A DNA stretch of 64,000 nt from 4572-13 sp964594065 (GTDB taxonomy: Bacteria > Planctomycetota > Phycisphaerae > Sedimentisphaerales > Anaerohalosphaeraceae), in NCBI GenBank assembly GCA_964594065.1, contig CAZQKX010000005.1, positions 26,918 to 90,917 of the forward strand, in the 5' to 3' direction. Positions within the stretch are counted from its first letter, which is position 1, and each line of letters starts with the position of its first letter. A program made the translations under genes and the position numbers. The notes under the pieces were generated by a model. The model was not told the DNA's origin, did no database searches, and was given only the letters and a program-made list of their open reading frames with translations. Shown here in pieces: positions 16,653 to 25,662 of the stretch.

Positions 16653-17918
16653 ATGAATAACGGAATACAAATCGTTGTCGGGCTCACGGCGTACCGGAAA
16701 ATGTTGCTGTGGGCCTGCGTGGTGTGTATCGTCGCTTCGGCTGGATGCCGCCGTCGGGCGAAAACCGGAATAACTACCGGGATGGACAGTCCCGAACAGA
16801 CCTGGATACGGGTCTTGCTCTTTGGCAATCTCAGAAGATGCACAGTAACTTCAGAAAACGGTTTTACTGTAGAAGATAAACAAAATGGTGTAGTCGCTGA
16901 ATTTCAGACAGACAAGCCGGTTGGCGTCTTTCTGTTGGGCCGGCGAATTTTGATCGGCGAACATATTTTCGGACATGAGGTCACGATCAAACCGCACCAA
17001 CCGTATGTGTTCGCGATCGATCAAGAGGGATTTCGCGGCAATTTACAGCTTCGACTGAATCATGACGGTTCGGCCCTTGAAGCGATCAATCACGTGCCTT
17101 TGGAATCGTATTTACTGGGTGTTGTCGGTGCCGAAATGCACAGCTACTGGGAGCCGGAAGCACTGAAGGCCCAGGCGGTAGCCGCCAGAACCTACTGCCT
17201 GTATATTAAAAACCGATTCGGTCAACATCGAAGCTGGGACGTATCACGAACCCAGTCCAGCCAGGTTTATGATGGGCTAAAAGCGGAAACCGCATCCGTT
17301 AAAAAGGCCGTGGAGGGTACTGCCGGAAAAGTGCTGGTTTGCAGGCAATCGGATGGACAGGAACTGATCTTCCCAACCTATTACAGCTCTTCGTGCGGCG
17401 GACATACGGAAAATGCCCGGGAAGTATTCGGTGAGGGGCTGGCCCCGCTTTGCGGGGTGAAGTGCTCCTATTGTGTGGATATCGCCAAACATAGCAATTT
17501 TTATTGGAAACCGATAGCATTTACGACCGCTCAGATCACCGAAAAACTATTAGCGCGATATGCTTCCTTAGAAAAACTGGAAACAATTGTCGATCTGAAG
17601 GTGCTCCGTACCGGGTACTTAGACCGAAACACCCGGATCCAGTTGATCGGAAAAAACGGAAAAACCGACTGGCTGCGAGGAGAAGATTTTCGCCTGGCAA
17701 TGGACTCAACGGGAAGGAAGCTGAAAAGCAGTTTATTTACGATAACAAAAAATGGAGAAACATTTGAGTTCAGTAACGGCCGTGGATTCGGACATGGTGT
17801 TGGACTTTGTCAGTGCGGTGCCCAGGGAATGGCCAGAAAAGGCGCGGATTACCGCACGATACTCAGGTATTATTATCCCGGCTCAAAACAGGTAACGATC
17901 GAGACAGCAAAACCATGA
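16653..17918 (+). CDS. SpoIID/LytB domain lipoprotein (peptidoglycan lytic enzyme)
   Basis: 421 residues. A hydrophobic N-terminus ends in a lipobox-like ASAGC (Cys32). The rest is the SpoIID/LytB fold: VPLESYLLGVVGAEM, PEALKAQAVAARTYCLY, the SSCGGHTE motif and the C-terminal GFGHGVGLCQCGAQGMA. In Bacillus, SpoIID is a lytic transglycosylase acting on denuded glycan strands. The conserved Glu of 'GAEM' lies where the catalytic Glu is expected. In non-sporulating Gram-negatives these proteins are thought to trim cell-wall glycan. The final bases ATGA overlap the tgt start, so the two are translationally coupled. Confidence 0.88.
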   Translation: MNNGIQIVVGLTAYRKMLLWACVVCIVASAGCRRRAKTGITTGMDSPEQTWIRVLLFGNLRRCTVTSENGFTVEDKQNGVVAEFQTDKPVGVFLLGRRILIGEHIFGHEVTIKPHQPYVFAIDQEGFRGNLQLRLNHDGSALEAINHVPLESYLLGVVGAEMHSYWEPEALKAQAVAARTYCLYIKNRFGQHRSWDVSRTQSSQVYDGLKAETASVKKAVEGTAGKVLVCRQSDGQELIFPTYYSSSCGGHTENAREVFGEGLAPLCGVKCSYCVDIAKHSNFYWKPIAFTTAQITEKLLARYASLEKLETIVDLKVLRTGYLDRNTRIQLIGKNGKTDWLRGEDFRLAMDSTGRKLKSSLFTITKNGETFEFSNGRGFGHGVGLCQCGAQGMARKGADYRTILRYYYPGSKQVTIETAKP

Positions 17919-19033
17919 AGCCTTTTGAATTGAAAAATGAAGATACGCACTGCCGGGCTCGACGCGGTGTTTTGCATACGGCCCATGGTTCGGTTCAGAC
18001 GCCGGTTTTTATGCCGGTGGGCACCCGCGGCTGTGTCAAGGGAATCACGCCGGCCCAACTGAGGACAACCGGGACCGAGATCGTACTGGCCAATACGTAC
18101 CATATGTTATTGCGTCCGGGAACCGAGGTGGTCGAAGCGCTGGGCGGCCTGCACGGACTGATGAGCTGGAACGGGCCGATCCTGACTGACAGCGGCGGTT
18201 ACCAGATTTTTTCGCTGAGTACGCTGAATCGTATCGGCGAAGACGGCGTTGAATTTGCCAGCCATATTGACGGCGCAAAGATTTATCTCGACGCAAAAGC
18301 CGCAACGCAAACGCAGAACCGCCTGGGTGCAGACATCATCATGTGTTTTGATGAGTGTACACCGTGGCCCTGCCCGCAGGAGCACCTGAAAAAAGCCGTT
18401 GAACGAACGGTCCGGTGGGCTAAGCAATGTAAAGATGCCCATGCTAACGAAAAACAGCTTTTGTTCGGCATCGTTCAGGGCGGTGTGGATGTTGAGCTTC
18501 GAAGTGCCTGTGCACGTGAATTGATACCGATGGATTTTGACGGCTATGCCATCGGCGGACTGAGTGTGGGTGAAGGTCACGACCACATGATACGGACGGT
18601 AGAACACACCGCCGCCCTGCTGCCGGAAGAAAAGGCACGATACCTGATGGGCGTCGGGATGCCGGTCGATATTGTTCAGGCCGTACGAAACGGGATCGAT
18701 ATGTTTGACTGCGTGCTGCCGAGTCGAAACGGACGAAACGCGTTTGCGTTTACCGATGACGGGCCGTTAAGGCTGCGAAACAGTCAATATATCTCGGATA
18801 CCAGCCCGATCGAGACGGGTTGCCCGTGTTACGCCTGTCAGAATTTTGGAAAAGGAACAATCCGGCATTTCTTTAATGTCGGCGAAATGATGGGACCGAT
18901 CCTCGTATCGATCCATAATTTAACGTATTATCAAAGACTCATGAAAGATATTCGGATCCGGATCGAAAATGATACATTCGACGCCTGGGCCGATGAATTT
19001 TGTGCCAAACATAAAGAAGAAACAGAAGAATAA
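17915..19033 (+). CDS. tgt: Queuine/preQ1 tRNA-ribosyltransferase
   Basis: 372 residues, the standard bacterial Tgt length. It exchanges guanine 34 of GUN-anticodon tRNAs for preQ1. The TDSGGYQ motif carries the general-acid Asp92, and GIDMFDCVLPSRNGR carries the nucleophile Asp265. Zinc ligands are CPCYAC (Cys303, Cys305, Cys308) and His334, spaced as in characterised enzymes. ATG 17915 overlaps the SpoIID stop by ATGA. The tgt-yajC-secDF order downstream is a common bacterial arrangement and supports the call. Confidence 0.96.
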   Translation: MKPFELKNEDTHCRARRGVLHTAHGSVQTPVFMPVGTRGCVKGITPAQLRTTGTEIVLANTYHMLLRPGTEVVEALGGLHGLMSWNGPILTDSGGYQIFSLSTLNRIGEDGVEFASHIDGAKIYLDAKAATQTQNRLGADIIMCFDECTPWPCPQEHLKKAVERTVRWAKQCKDAHANEKQLLFGIVQGGVDVELRSACARELIPMDFDGYAIGGLSVGEGHDHMIRTVEHTAALLPEEKARYLMGVGMPVDIVQAVRNGIDMFDCVLPSRNGRNAFAFTDDGPLRLRNSQYISDTSPIETGCPCYACQNFGKGTIRHFFNVGEMMGPILVSIHNLTYYQRLMKDIRIRIENDTFDAWADEFCAKHKEETEE

Positions 19034-19057
19034 CAATTAGAATAAAGGATTAGCATA

Positions 19058-19495
19058 ATGAACCATATTTGGATGTTAGCAACGGCGGAAACTGTCGAAA
19101 ACAATACTGAAGGCACGGAAGTCGGCATGGTGGAGGAAGCTTCACAAGACGTGCAGGAAGTCGTACTGGATGAAAACGGAAAACCAGTAACACCTCCCGA
19201 CAAGAATGTGAAGGAAGTCAGCCCCCTTCTTCGTTTTGCGCCGTTTATTCTGATCATCGTCGTGATGTACATGCTGATGTTCCGCGGTCCGAAGAAAAAA
19301 CAGCAGGAACACCAGAAGATGGTTTCGGCACTGGCCAAGAATGACCGCGTCAGAACGATCGGCGGGATCTTCGGAACCGTTCTGGATGTTCGGGATGATG
19401 AAGTGATCCTGAAGATCGACGAATCAACCAACGCCAAGATTCGCGTCAGCCCTTCGGCCATTGCAACGGTTCTCAAGGACGGCAACGCTGAGTAA
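19058..19495 (+). CDS. yajC: Preprotein translocase subunit YajC
   Basis: 145 residues. A single transmembrane helix (~62-77, FAPFILIIVVMYMLMF) is followed by the basic RGPKKKQQEHQKM and the YajC core VSALAKNDRVRTIGGIFGTVLDV..DEVILKID...KIRVSPSAIATVL. It binds SecDF in the holo-translocon. The N-terminus is unusual in having about 60 acidic residues before the helix, longer than the typical YajC. AAGGA lies 8 bases upstream of ATG 19058. The gene sits between tgt and secDF as expected. Confidence 0.93.
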   Translation: MNHIWMLATAETVENNTEGTEVGMVEEASQDVQEVVLDENGKPVTPPDKNVKEVSPLLRFAPFILIIVVMYMLMFRGPKKKQQEHQKMVSALAKNDRVRTIGGIFGTVLDVRDDEVILKIDESTNAKIRVSPSAIATVLKDGNAE

Positions 19496-19552
19496 CAACA
19501 AGCTTTCGGAAAAAATAACAAACAGAAACTTTAATTAATTCAGGAACTGGCT

Positions 19553-22500
19553 ATGGACAGGAATCTTATCTGGAAAACAATATTTATTGTCGTATTGGTA
19601 ATATGGGCCGTTTGGGGACTCTATCCCCCGCAGGAAAAGCTGAAACAGGGCTTGGATCTGGCCGGCGGTACGAGTTTGGTTTATGAGATCGATACAAGCG
19701 ATCTTGAACCGGCCGAACGGAAAAATCTGGCACAGAATATGATCCCTATCCTGCTGAAACGAATCGACCCGACACATGTGGCCAATATTGTCATGCGGCC
19801 GCAGGGTGATACGCGCATCGAAATCCAGCTTCCTGTCGCCAGCCAGGACACAAAGACCAAACGCCAGGCTTATGAAGATGCTCTGCAGTTGCTGAAAGAA
19901 GACAATATAAATTTGCTGAAAGTTCACCAGGCACTGAAGAAAAGCCCTGAGCAGCAAGCTGAGATATTTGCCAATTTTTCCAAGGGCGATGAAAAACGAG
20001 AGAAAATTCTCGATACGCTGGTCACAGTGGATCGTCTTCGAAGACAAAAACAGGCTGAGCGGAATATGCTGTCGGCAGAGATGCGCACGGTGCAGTCAAC
20101 TTTTGAAGGAGCCGGTTTGGATTTCGACGCCGTTCAGCAAAGTATCTTTACCTGGGCTCAGCAGAAACCTGATGAACGCACCGAACCCATTACAACTTAT
20201 ATCAAATACAATGTTCCTGATGAAACAGCAACAGACGATGTTTTAAGCGATAAACAAAATAATGCCGTCTCGCTGATCGAACAATATATCAAGCTTCATA
20301 ATCAACGGGCCCCGATCCTCGAGGCATTAACCAAACCGATTGAAGACCCGGCCAAGCCGGAAGAAGGCGGACTTAACGATCGCTGGAAAGCCGCCCAAAA
20401 AGGATTAAAAAACCTCAACCTGGACATCGATTTTGTGCGGGAAGCATTGCAACTGCCGGCAGAGTCCACTAAACGGCTGGGCTTCATTGATACATTTAAA
20501 ACAAATTTCTCTGACCGTATTGAAAAAATTGACAAGGTCGTTGCCGCCTATGATGAATATGATCAGGTCAGCGGCCAACTGGACGACCCGGAAGATCTTA
20601 AGCGGATGCTCAAGGGTTCCGGTGTGCTGGAGTTTCGCCTGCTGCCGACAACCGCCGATGGAAAACACTCTGTTGCCGGTTTAAAGGCGCGAATTTCCCA
20701 ACTTGAAGAAAAAGGACCGAATCTCGCCTCTGATAATAAATACAAGTGGTGTGAAATCGAGGATATCGAAGGTTTCCCGAGAACCTATCAGAGAGAGGGT
20801 ATCGGCGATCCGGCAATCGGGATGTTCGGTGAAAAATACTATGTTCTGTGCAGCAATCAGGTGCAGAATAATGAGGCTTTACTGAAGGACGGCGAAAAGA
20901 AATGGAAACTTCAAAAAGCCTTCCCGGACTTCGACCAGCAGGGACGCCGGGGGATTGGCTTTACGTTTGATGACGTCGCCGCAACTCGATTCTTTAGAAT
21001 CACAAGCAATAATCCCAAAAGACCGCTTTGTATTCTGCTGGACAACCAAGCTATTTCCGCCCCGACGATCGGTGAAAGACCCATTCGTTCCCGGGGGATT
21101 ATTACCGGCAATTTCTCCGATACGGAAATCAGTGACATGGTCAATAAACTGAATGCCGGTTCTTTCCCGGCACGGCTGTCAGAAATTCCTATCTCTGAAA
21201 AAAGCATCAGTGCCACGATCGGTGCTGACAACCGTGACCAGGGCATCAAAGCCGGGCTCATCGGTATCGCCGCCGTAGCGGTATTCATGCTGATCTACTA
21301 CATGCTCAGCGGTGCGATCGCGGATCTGGCCTTGATGATGAACGTGGTTCTTGTTCTGGGCATCATGGCACTACTGGATGCCACCTTTACCCTGCCGGGT
21401 ATCGCCGGCTTGATCCTGACCATCGGCATGAGTGTGGACGCCAATGTACTGATCTTTGAGCGTATTCGTGAAGAACAAAAACGAGGTTCTTCATTGAAGG
21501 CCGCAATTGTCAACGGTTACCAGCGTGCGTTCCGCACCATTTTCGACGCGAACCTGACAACCTTCTTTGTTGCAGGCATCCTTTTCTTAGCCGCTTCAGA
21601 AGAGATCAAGGGCTTTGCTATTGTCCTGATGCTCGGTATTATTTCAAGTATGTTCACCGCCCTGTTTGTCACACGGGTTGTTTATGACTGGCTAACCAGC
21701 AGCCGAATGATCACGAACCGGCTTGTGATGCTTGGAATGATGCAAAACGTCAATGTTAACTGGATGGCCATGCGACCGCTGTTTTTGACGATCTCTTCGG
21801 TCATGGTTATCGGGGGATTGGCCGTTTTCTTTACCCATGATAAAATGACCCAAACCAGCAAATATGACATTGAGTTCATCGGCGGCACCAGTGTGGAAAT
21901 TGATTTGAAAGAAAGTGCCAAGTTTGACCGGGCCATGGTCCAAGAACGCATCAACGAGCACCTGAACTCTCCGGCCAAGGTATATGAAGTTGGTGATACC
22001 GGCCGGAAGTTTGAGATCAGCACAACTGAAACCAATAAGACCACCGCTACGGTAACTGCCCTGGATGGCCAACTCCTAACCCAGGAAGGCCTCACCGACA
22101 TAATTAGCAAAAACGCTTCTGAAACCGGCAGGATGCTTTCAAATCTGAAAGTAACCTCTCTGGACAACCAGTCGTTTGAAGTGTCCACCAGCCGAGTCAA
22201 TGCAAGTTTGGTGGAATCCGTCCTGGTCGAAGCGGTCGGTGAAAAAGCAACCATCAGCGATCTCACTGTTCATGAAGTTGTCAGCAATGCTGTCCGAACG
22301 GCCTTCAAGGATTATTTGGTGGTATCGGAAAATCTGGAACTGAAATTCAGCGATGAAAAGAAAATCGATATCGACAATGAAGAGAGTGCCGTGTTGACGG
22401 ATTTCCTTGGCGGGATCAAGCTGTCCTGTACATTGGAAACTCAAACAAGCACTGCCGACCTGAAACAACGTATCAGCAATGTTCGCTTTAAACCAGACAT

Positions 22501-23284
22501 GCATGACCTGAAGTGGTACACGTATAAACTGCTCAAGGAAGACCTGACCGAACCGGAAGAGGATGAATTACTCAAGCATTTCGTTTATGTCAGTGTTCAT
22601 CCGGATGCAGGGTATCGTACGCTTGAGGAAAATGAATGGAATCGCTTTGTTGAGAACGAAAAAGATACCATCAAAGGCGCTGCCTCGCTGGAGACGACGC
22701 TTGCACGAGTAACACAAATCGATCCTTCGATCGGTTCACAGTCCAAACAGCGGGCCCTGACGGCGATCATCCTGTCACTGCTGGCAATTGTAGGGTACAT
22801 CTGGATTCGTTTCGGTACGGCCCGCTATGGATTTGCGGCTATTGCCGCTCTGGTCCATGATGTCAGCATTACGCTGGGAATCGTCACTGCCTGTGCATTT
22901 ATCTCACAGACAAGCGTCGGCAAAGCTTTGTTGATTGCCGATTTCAAGATCAACCTGGAAATGATTGCCGCATTCCTGACGATCATTGGTTACTCGCTGA
23001 ATGACACCATCGTTGTCTTCGACCGAATCCGCGAGAACCGCGGAAAGCTGAGCATTTTGACACCAGAGATGATCTCTGCCAGTGTTAACCAGACGCTGTC
23101 ACGTACCCTGCTGACCTCCCTTACCACGTTCATGGTTGTATTGGTTATGTATATCTGGGGCGGTACCGGACTGCGTGGATTCACCTTTGCGATGTTGATC
23201 GGTATCATCGTTGGTACTTATTCATCGGTCGCGATTGCCGCTCCGATCCTGCTGCTCGGATCAAAGAAATCCGGCAAGAAATAA
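19553..23284 (+). CDS. secDF: Fused protein-export membrane protein SecDF
   Basis: 1243 residues, one continuous SecD-SecF fusion. The SecD half runs from an N-terminal helix (4-22) and 'LKQGLDLAGGTSLVYEID', through an enlarged periplasmic P1 region, to six-helix motifs including SVDANVLIFERIREE (~628-642). The SecF half starts near 728 with a new helix, FIGGTSVEIDL (~776), another long periplasmic part, and ends with NDTIVVFDRIREN (~1150). The conserved Asp residues of both transmembrane motifs, needed for proton-driven export, are present. Separate SecD plus SecF usually total about 900-950 residues, so the extra length is mainly in the charged insert at ~115-330 and in the SecF periplasmic domain (~780-1060). 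AGGAA precedes ATG 19553, and the gene is followed by a strong terminator. Confidence 0.95.
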   Translation: MDRNLIWKTIFIVVLVIWAVWGLYPPQEKLKQGLDLAGGTSLVYEIDTSDLEPAERKNLAQNMIPILLKRIDPTHVANIVMRPQGDTRIEIQLPVASQDTKTKRQAYEDALQLLKEDNINLLKVHQALKKSPEQQAEIFANFSKGDEKREKILDTLVTVDRLRRQKQAERNMLSAEMRTVQSTFEGAGLDFDAVQQSIFTWAQQKPDERTEPITTYIKYNVPDETATDDVLSDKQNNAVSLIEQYIKLHNQRAPILEALTKPIEDPAKPEEGGLNDRWKAAQKGLKNLNLDIDFVREALQLPAESTKRLGFIDTFKTNFSDRIEKIDKVVAAYDEYDQVSGQLDDPEDLKRMLKGSGVLEFRLLPTTADGKHSVAGLKARISQLEEKGPNLASDNKYKWCEIEDIEGFPRTYQREGIGDPAIGMFGEKYYVLCSNQVQNNEALLKDGEKKWKLQKAFPDFDQQGRRGIGFTFDDVAATRFFRITSNNPKRPLCILLDNQAISAPTIGERPIRSRGIITGNFSDTEISDMVNKLNAGSFPARLSEIPISEKSISATIGADNRDQGIKAGLIGIAAVAVFMLIYYMLSGAIADLALMMNVVLVLGIMALLDATFTLPGIAGLILTIGMSVDANVLIFERIREEQKRGSSLKAAIVNGYQRAFRTIFDANLTTFFVAGILFLAASEEIKGFAIVLMLGIISSMFTALFVTRVVYDWLTSSRMITNRLVMLGMMQNVNVNWMAMRPLFLTISSVMVIGGLAVFFTHDKMTQTSKYDIEFIGGTSVEIDLKESAKFDRAMVQERINEHLNSPAKVYEVGDTGRKFEISTTETNKTTATVTALDGQLLTQEGLTDIISKNASETGRMLSNLKVTSLDNQSFEVSTSRVNASLVESVLVEAVGEKATISDLTVHEVVSNAVRTAFKDYLVVSENLELKFSDEKKIDIDNEESAVLTDFLGGIKLSCTLETQTSTADLKQRISNVRFKPDMHDLKWYTYKLLKEDLTEPEEDELLKHFVYVSVHPDAGYRTLEENEWNRFVENEKDTIKGAASLETTLARVTQIDPSIGSQSKQRALTAIILSLLAIVGYIWIRFGTARYGFAAIAALVHDVSITLGIVTACAFISQTSVGKALLIADFKINLEMIAAFLTIIGYSLNDTIVVFDRIRENRGKLSILTPEMISASVNQTLSRTLLTSLTTFMVVLVMYIWGGTGLRGFTFAMLIGIIVGTYSSVAIAAPILLLGSKKSGKK

Positions 23285-23305
23285 TTTCACTAAACGCTTA
23301 AAACA

Positions 23306-23341
23306 AAGGCCGGAGCTAATTATATTAGCTCCGGCCTTTTT
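23306..23341 (+). terminator. Rho-independent terminator after secDF
   Basis: A perfect 15-bp stem (23306-23320 with 23324-23338) and a three-base loop, followed by a T run ending at 23341. It lies 22 bases after the secDF stop and between convergent genes. The A-rich left flank may let it work weakly for the minus-strand operon as well. Confidence 0.9.
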
Positions 23342-23361
23342 CATGCTTTTGAAACAGATTG

Positions 23362-23883
23362 TTATTCTCGTAATCCCTGGAATCCCGCTTGCTGTTCAAC
23401 GCTTCGAATAAAATCACTTTTGGCATCAGCATAATCATTGGAGTCTTCCCATTCTTTTTGAGCTAATTGCCGCTTCAAATCGGCATATTTCAAAGCAGTC
23501 ACTTGATTTTCCCGGAGATAATCCCTAAAGAGCAGATGGCGAATCCAAAAGTCAGAGTTGATCTCAACCATGTGAATGTGATGTGTAACAATATTGCTTT
23601 CAGGCTTCTTGAAAAACCGTCGATACGGCATCTCATCTTCATACCGGGAGATATACGTATAGCCAAGATCCTGTATTTTCAGAACAAGGTCATCGGCACA
23701 GCTAAAATCCGGCACCCCCGCCATAATGTCGATAATCGGTTTTGCAAGTAAGTCCGGAACAGAAGTGGAACCCACATGTTCGATGGTTGGATTTAAATTC
23801 CCGATAACACTTAAAAGCTTTTCTTTTTCCCGCTCAAACAGCACAGGCCACTGTGAATCATATTCAGATAAGATAATCTTCAT
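23362..23883 (-). CDS. GrpB family protein (UPF0157, nucleotidyltransferase fold)
   Basis: 173 residues. Family features are 'YDSQWPVLFEREKEKLLSVIG', the signature IEHVGSTSVPDLLAKPIIDIMAGV, and 'HHIHMVEINSDFWIRHLLFRDYLREN'. GrpB proteins have a nucleotidyltransferase-like fold, but their physiological role is poorly known; some resemble the GrpB domain fused to dephospho-CoA kinase. ATG 23883 overlaps the stop of the NYN gene as ATGA. It is the last gene of the pyr-containing run and faces the secDF terminator. Confidence 0.85.
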   Translation of the reverse strand: MKIILSEYDSQWPVLFEREKEKLLSVIGNLNPTIEHVGSTSVPDLLAKPIIDIMAGVPDFSCADDLVLKIQDLGYTYISRYEDEMPYRRFFKKPESNIVTHHIHMVEINSDFWIRHLLFRDYLRENQVTALKYADLKRQLAQKEWEDSNDYADAKSDFIRSVEQQAGFQGLRE

Positions 23884-24365
23884 GACTCGTCCATGCCGAA
23901 CGCATCCATCCACAAATCCGCTTCGTGCTCAGTGATGCCATTTCGCTTTTGAGACGGTTCGGGAGCGGGCCGGTTGGCCTGTTTTTCGAGTTGCTCACAC
24001 ATAAAAGCCCAGAAGGGTTCGGCGCGAATAGCAGTTGCTTTTCGCTTTGCAGCAGCCCTGCGAAGACGATTGTCTGAGCTGACCACCACCAGGCTCTTGG
24101 GGGCTGAGTTGTCAAGAATCTTTTGTTCGATAATGTCATCGGCTTCGAGGTTTTCACCGGAGAAATAAACTTCAACACCATGAATACCCCCCAGTTCCCG
24201 CTTGTCCGGCGGACCAATACCATCGAAAACAATATGCCCGTGGTCACGCATACACCGGAGAAAATCGGAAATGATCCGGCACATCTGAACATCGGTCACC
24301 ATCGCAAACTCTTCGTACCGTTGAACAGCACGGAGCAGGTTGTAGCCATCGATCAAATACGGCAT
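23880..24365 (-). CDS. NYN domain protein (YacP-like RNase candidate)
   Basis: 161 residues. The N-terminal MPYLIDGYNLL with Asp6, the central FDG and 'GENLEADDIIEQKI', and VVVSSDNRLRRAAA give the four acidic positions of the NYN/PIN-like fold of the YacP family, proposed RNA nucleases. It starts 2 bases after the pyrC stop and ends in an ATGA overlap with grpB, so it belongs to the same transcript. The C-terminus is charged and without a further domain. The RNA target is unknown. Confidence 0.85.
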   Translation of the reverse strand: MPYLIDGYNLLRAVQRYEEFAMVTDVQMCRIISDFLRCMRDHGHIVFDGIGPPDKRELGGIHGVEVYFSGENLEADDIIEQKILDNSAPKSLVVVSSDNRLRRAAAKRKATAIRAEPFWAFMCEQLEKQANRPAPEPSQKRNGITEHEADLWMDAFGMDES

Positions 24366-24367
24366 GG

Positions 24368-25660
24368 TTAATTCCCGGCATGGTAGCGAACTTCACCGGC
24401 AACCAGCGTGTAAAGCACCTTTCCTTTGACTTTCCAGCCATGGTAAGGACAGTTTCGGCTTTTCGAGAAGAACTTATGAGCGTCGATCGTCCACTCGGCA
24501 TCCGGATCGATAATTACAACATCGGCTCGGTCACCAATCCCAAGCCTGCCTTTATCGACCTTGAGGGCATCGGCGGGCCGATACGTCAGCATCGCCAGCA
24601 TCTCGGACCAGTCAATAATCCCCGGTTCGATCAGCGCTTTCATATACAGCGGCAGCGCACATTCAAGACTGGCGATCCCGCAGGGAGCGGCCAAAAACTC
24701 CAGTTCCTTTTCACTTTGAAGGTGTGGAGCGTGGTCGGTCGCCAATGCATCCACGATCCCGTCCTTGATCGCTTGTTTGAGCGCATCGATATCTTTTTGC
24801 GTCCGCAGCGGGGGATTGACTTTATAATTGGTATCGTAATCGGCAATCGCCTCTTCCGTCAGTAATAGATGGTGTGGTGCCGCTTCACAGGTTATGTCAA
24901 CGCCCTGAGCTTTGGCCTGTCGAATGATATCAACCGAACCGGCCGTTGAAACATGCTGAACATGATAGCGAGCACCGGTCTTTTTCGCCAATTGAACATC
25001 ACGCCACAGCATCATTTCCTCTGCCAGCGGATCCATCCCGGGCAATCCGAGAACTGTCGAGTTGCAGCCGGCATTCATCACTCCACCTTTAGCCAGCGAA
25101 TCATTCTGACAATGCTGGGAAACAATAAGATCAAACATCGTACTGTATTTCATCGCACGCTGCATGACTGCCGTATCCTGCACACCGCTGCCGTCATCGG
25201 TAAAACCAATCGCGCCGGCCTGAGCCATCAAGCCCATTTCGGACAACTCCTGACCGGCCCGTTCTTTGGTGATCGCCCCCATCACATAGACAAATGTCTT
25301 TCTCGCCTGACGCCCCATGCGATGGATGAATTCGACACCGGTCGCTTCATCGATCGGTGGTTTAGTATTCGGCATGCAGACCACAGACGTAAATCCTCCC
25401 GCCACCGCCGCCGCCGAACCGGACGCGATCGTTTCCTCTTCTTCATCTCCGGGCTCGCGGAAATGAACGTGCAGGTCGATCAGCCCTGGCGCAACGATTT
25501 TGCCGGAAGCGTCAATCTGACAATCGTAGGAATCTTCGATCTTGCCGATTTTCCGGACACAATAGTCATCGATCAATACATCCGTCACCTCATCGATCCC
25601 GTTAGCCGGGTCGATGAGACGCCCATTTTTAATCAAAACTCGTTGTGGTTCTGTCTTCAT
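24368..25660 (-). CDS. pyrC: Dihydroorotase, class I
   Basis: 430 residues, the size of the class I (Bacillus-type) enzyme rather than the ~350-residue E. coli type. It cyclises carbamoyl-aspartate to dihydroorotate. The zinc motif DLHVHFREPG has His64 and His66, and the late motif ATDHAPH carries catalytic Asp309. 'GGFTSVVCMPNTKPP' and 'KFFSKSRNCPYHGWKVKGKV' are family signatures. It follows pyrB by 2 bases and leads into the NYN gene by 2 bases. The Shine-Dalgarno is weak, consistent with coupled translation. Confidence 0.95.
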   Translation of the reverse strand: MKTEPQRVLIKNGRLIDPANGIDEVTDVLIDDYCVRKIGKIEDSYDCQIDASGKIVAPGLIDLHVHFREPGDEEEETIASGSAAAVAGGFTSVVCMPNTKPPIDEATGVEFIHRMGRQARKTFVYVMGAITKERAGQELSEMGLMAQAGAIGFTDDGSGVQDTAVMQRAMKYSTMFDLIVSQHCQNDSLAKGGVMNAGCNSTVLGLPGMDPLAEEMMLWRDVQLAKKTGARYHVQHVSTAGSVDIIRQAKAQGVDITCEAAPHHLLLTEEAIADYDTNYKVNPPLRTQKDIDALKQAIKDGIVDALATDHAPHLQSEKELEFLAAPCGIASLECALPLYMKALIEPGIIDWSEMLAMLTYRPADALKVDKGRLGIGDRADVVIIDPDAEWTIDAHKFFSKSRNCPYHGWKVKGKVLYTLVAGEVRYHAGN

Positions 25661-25662
25661 AA

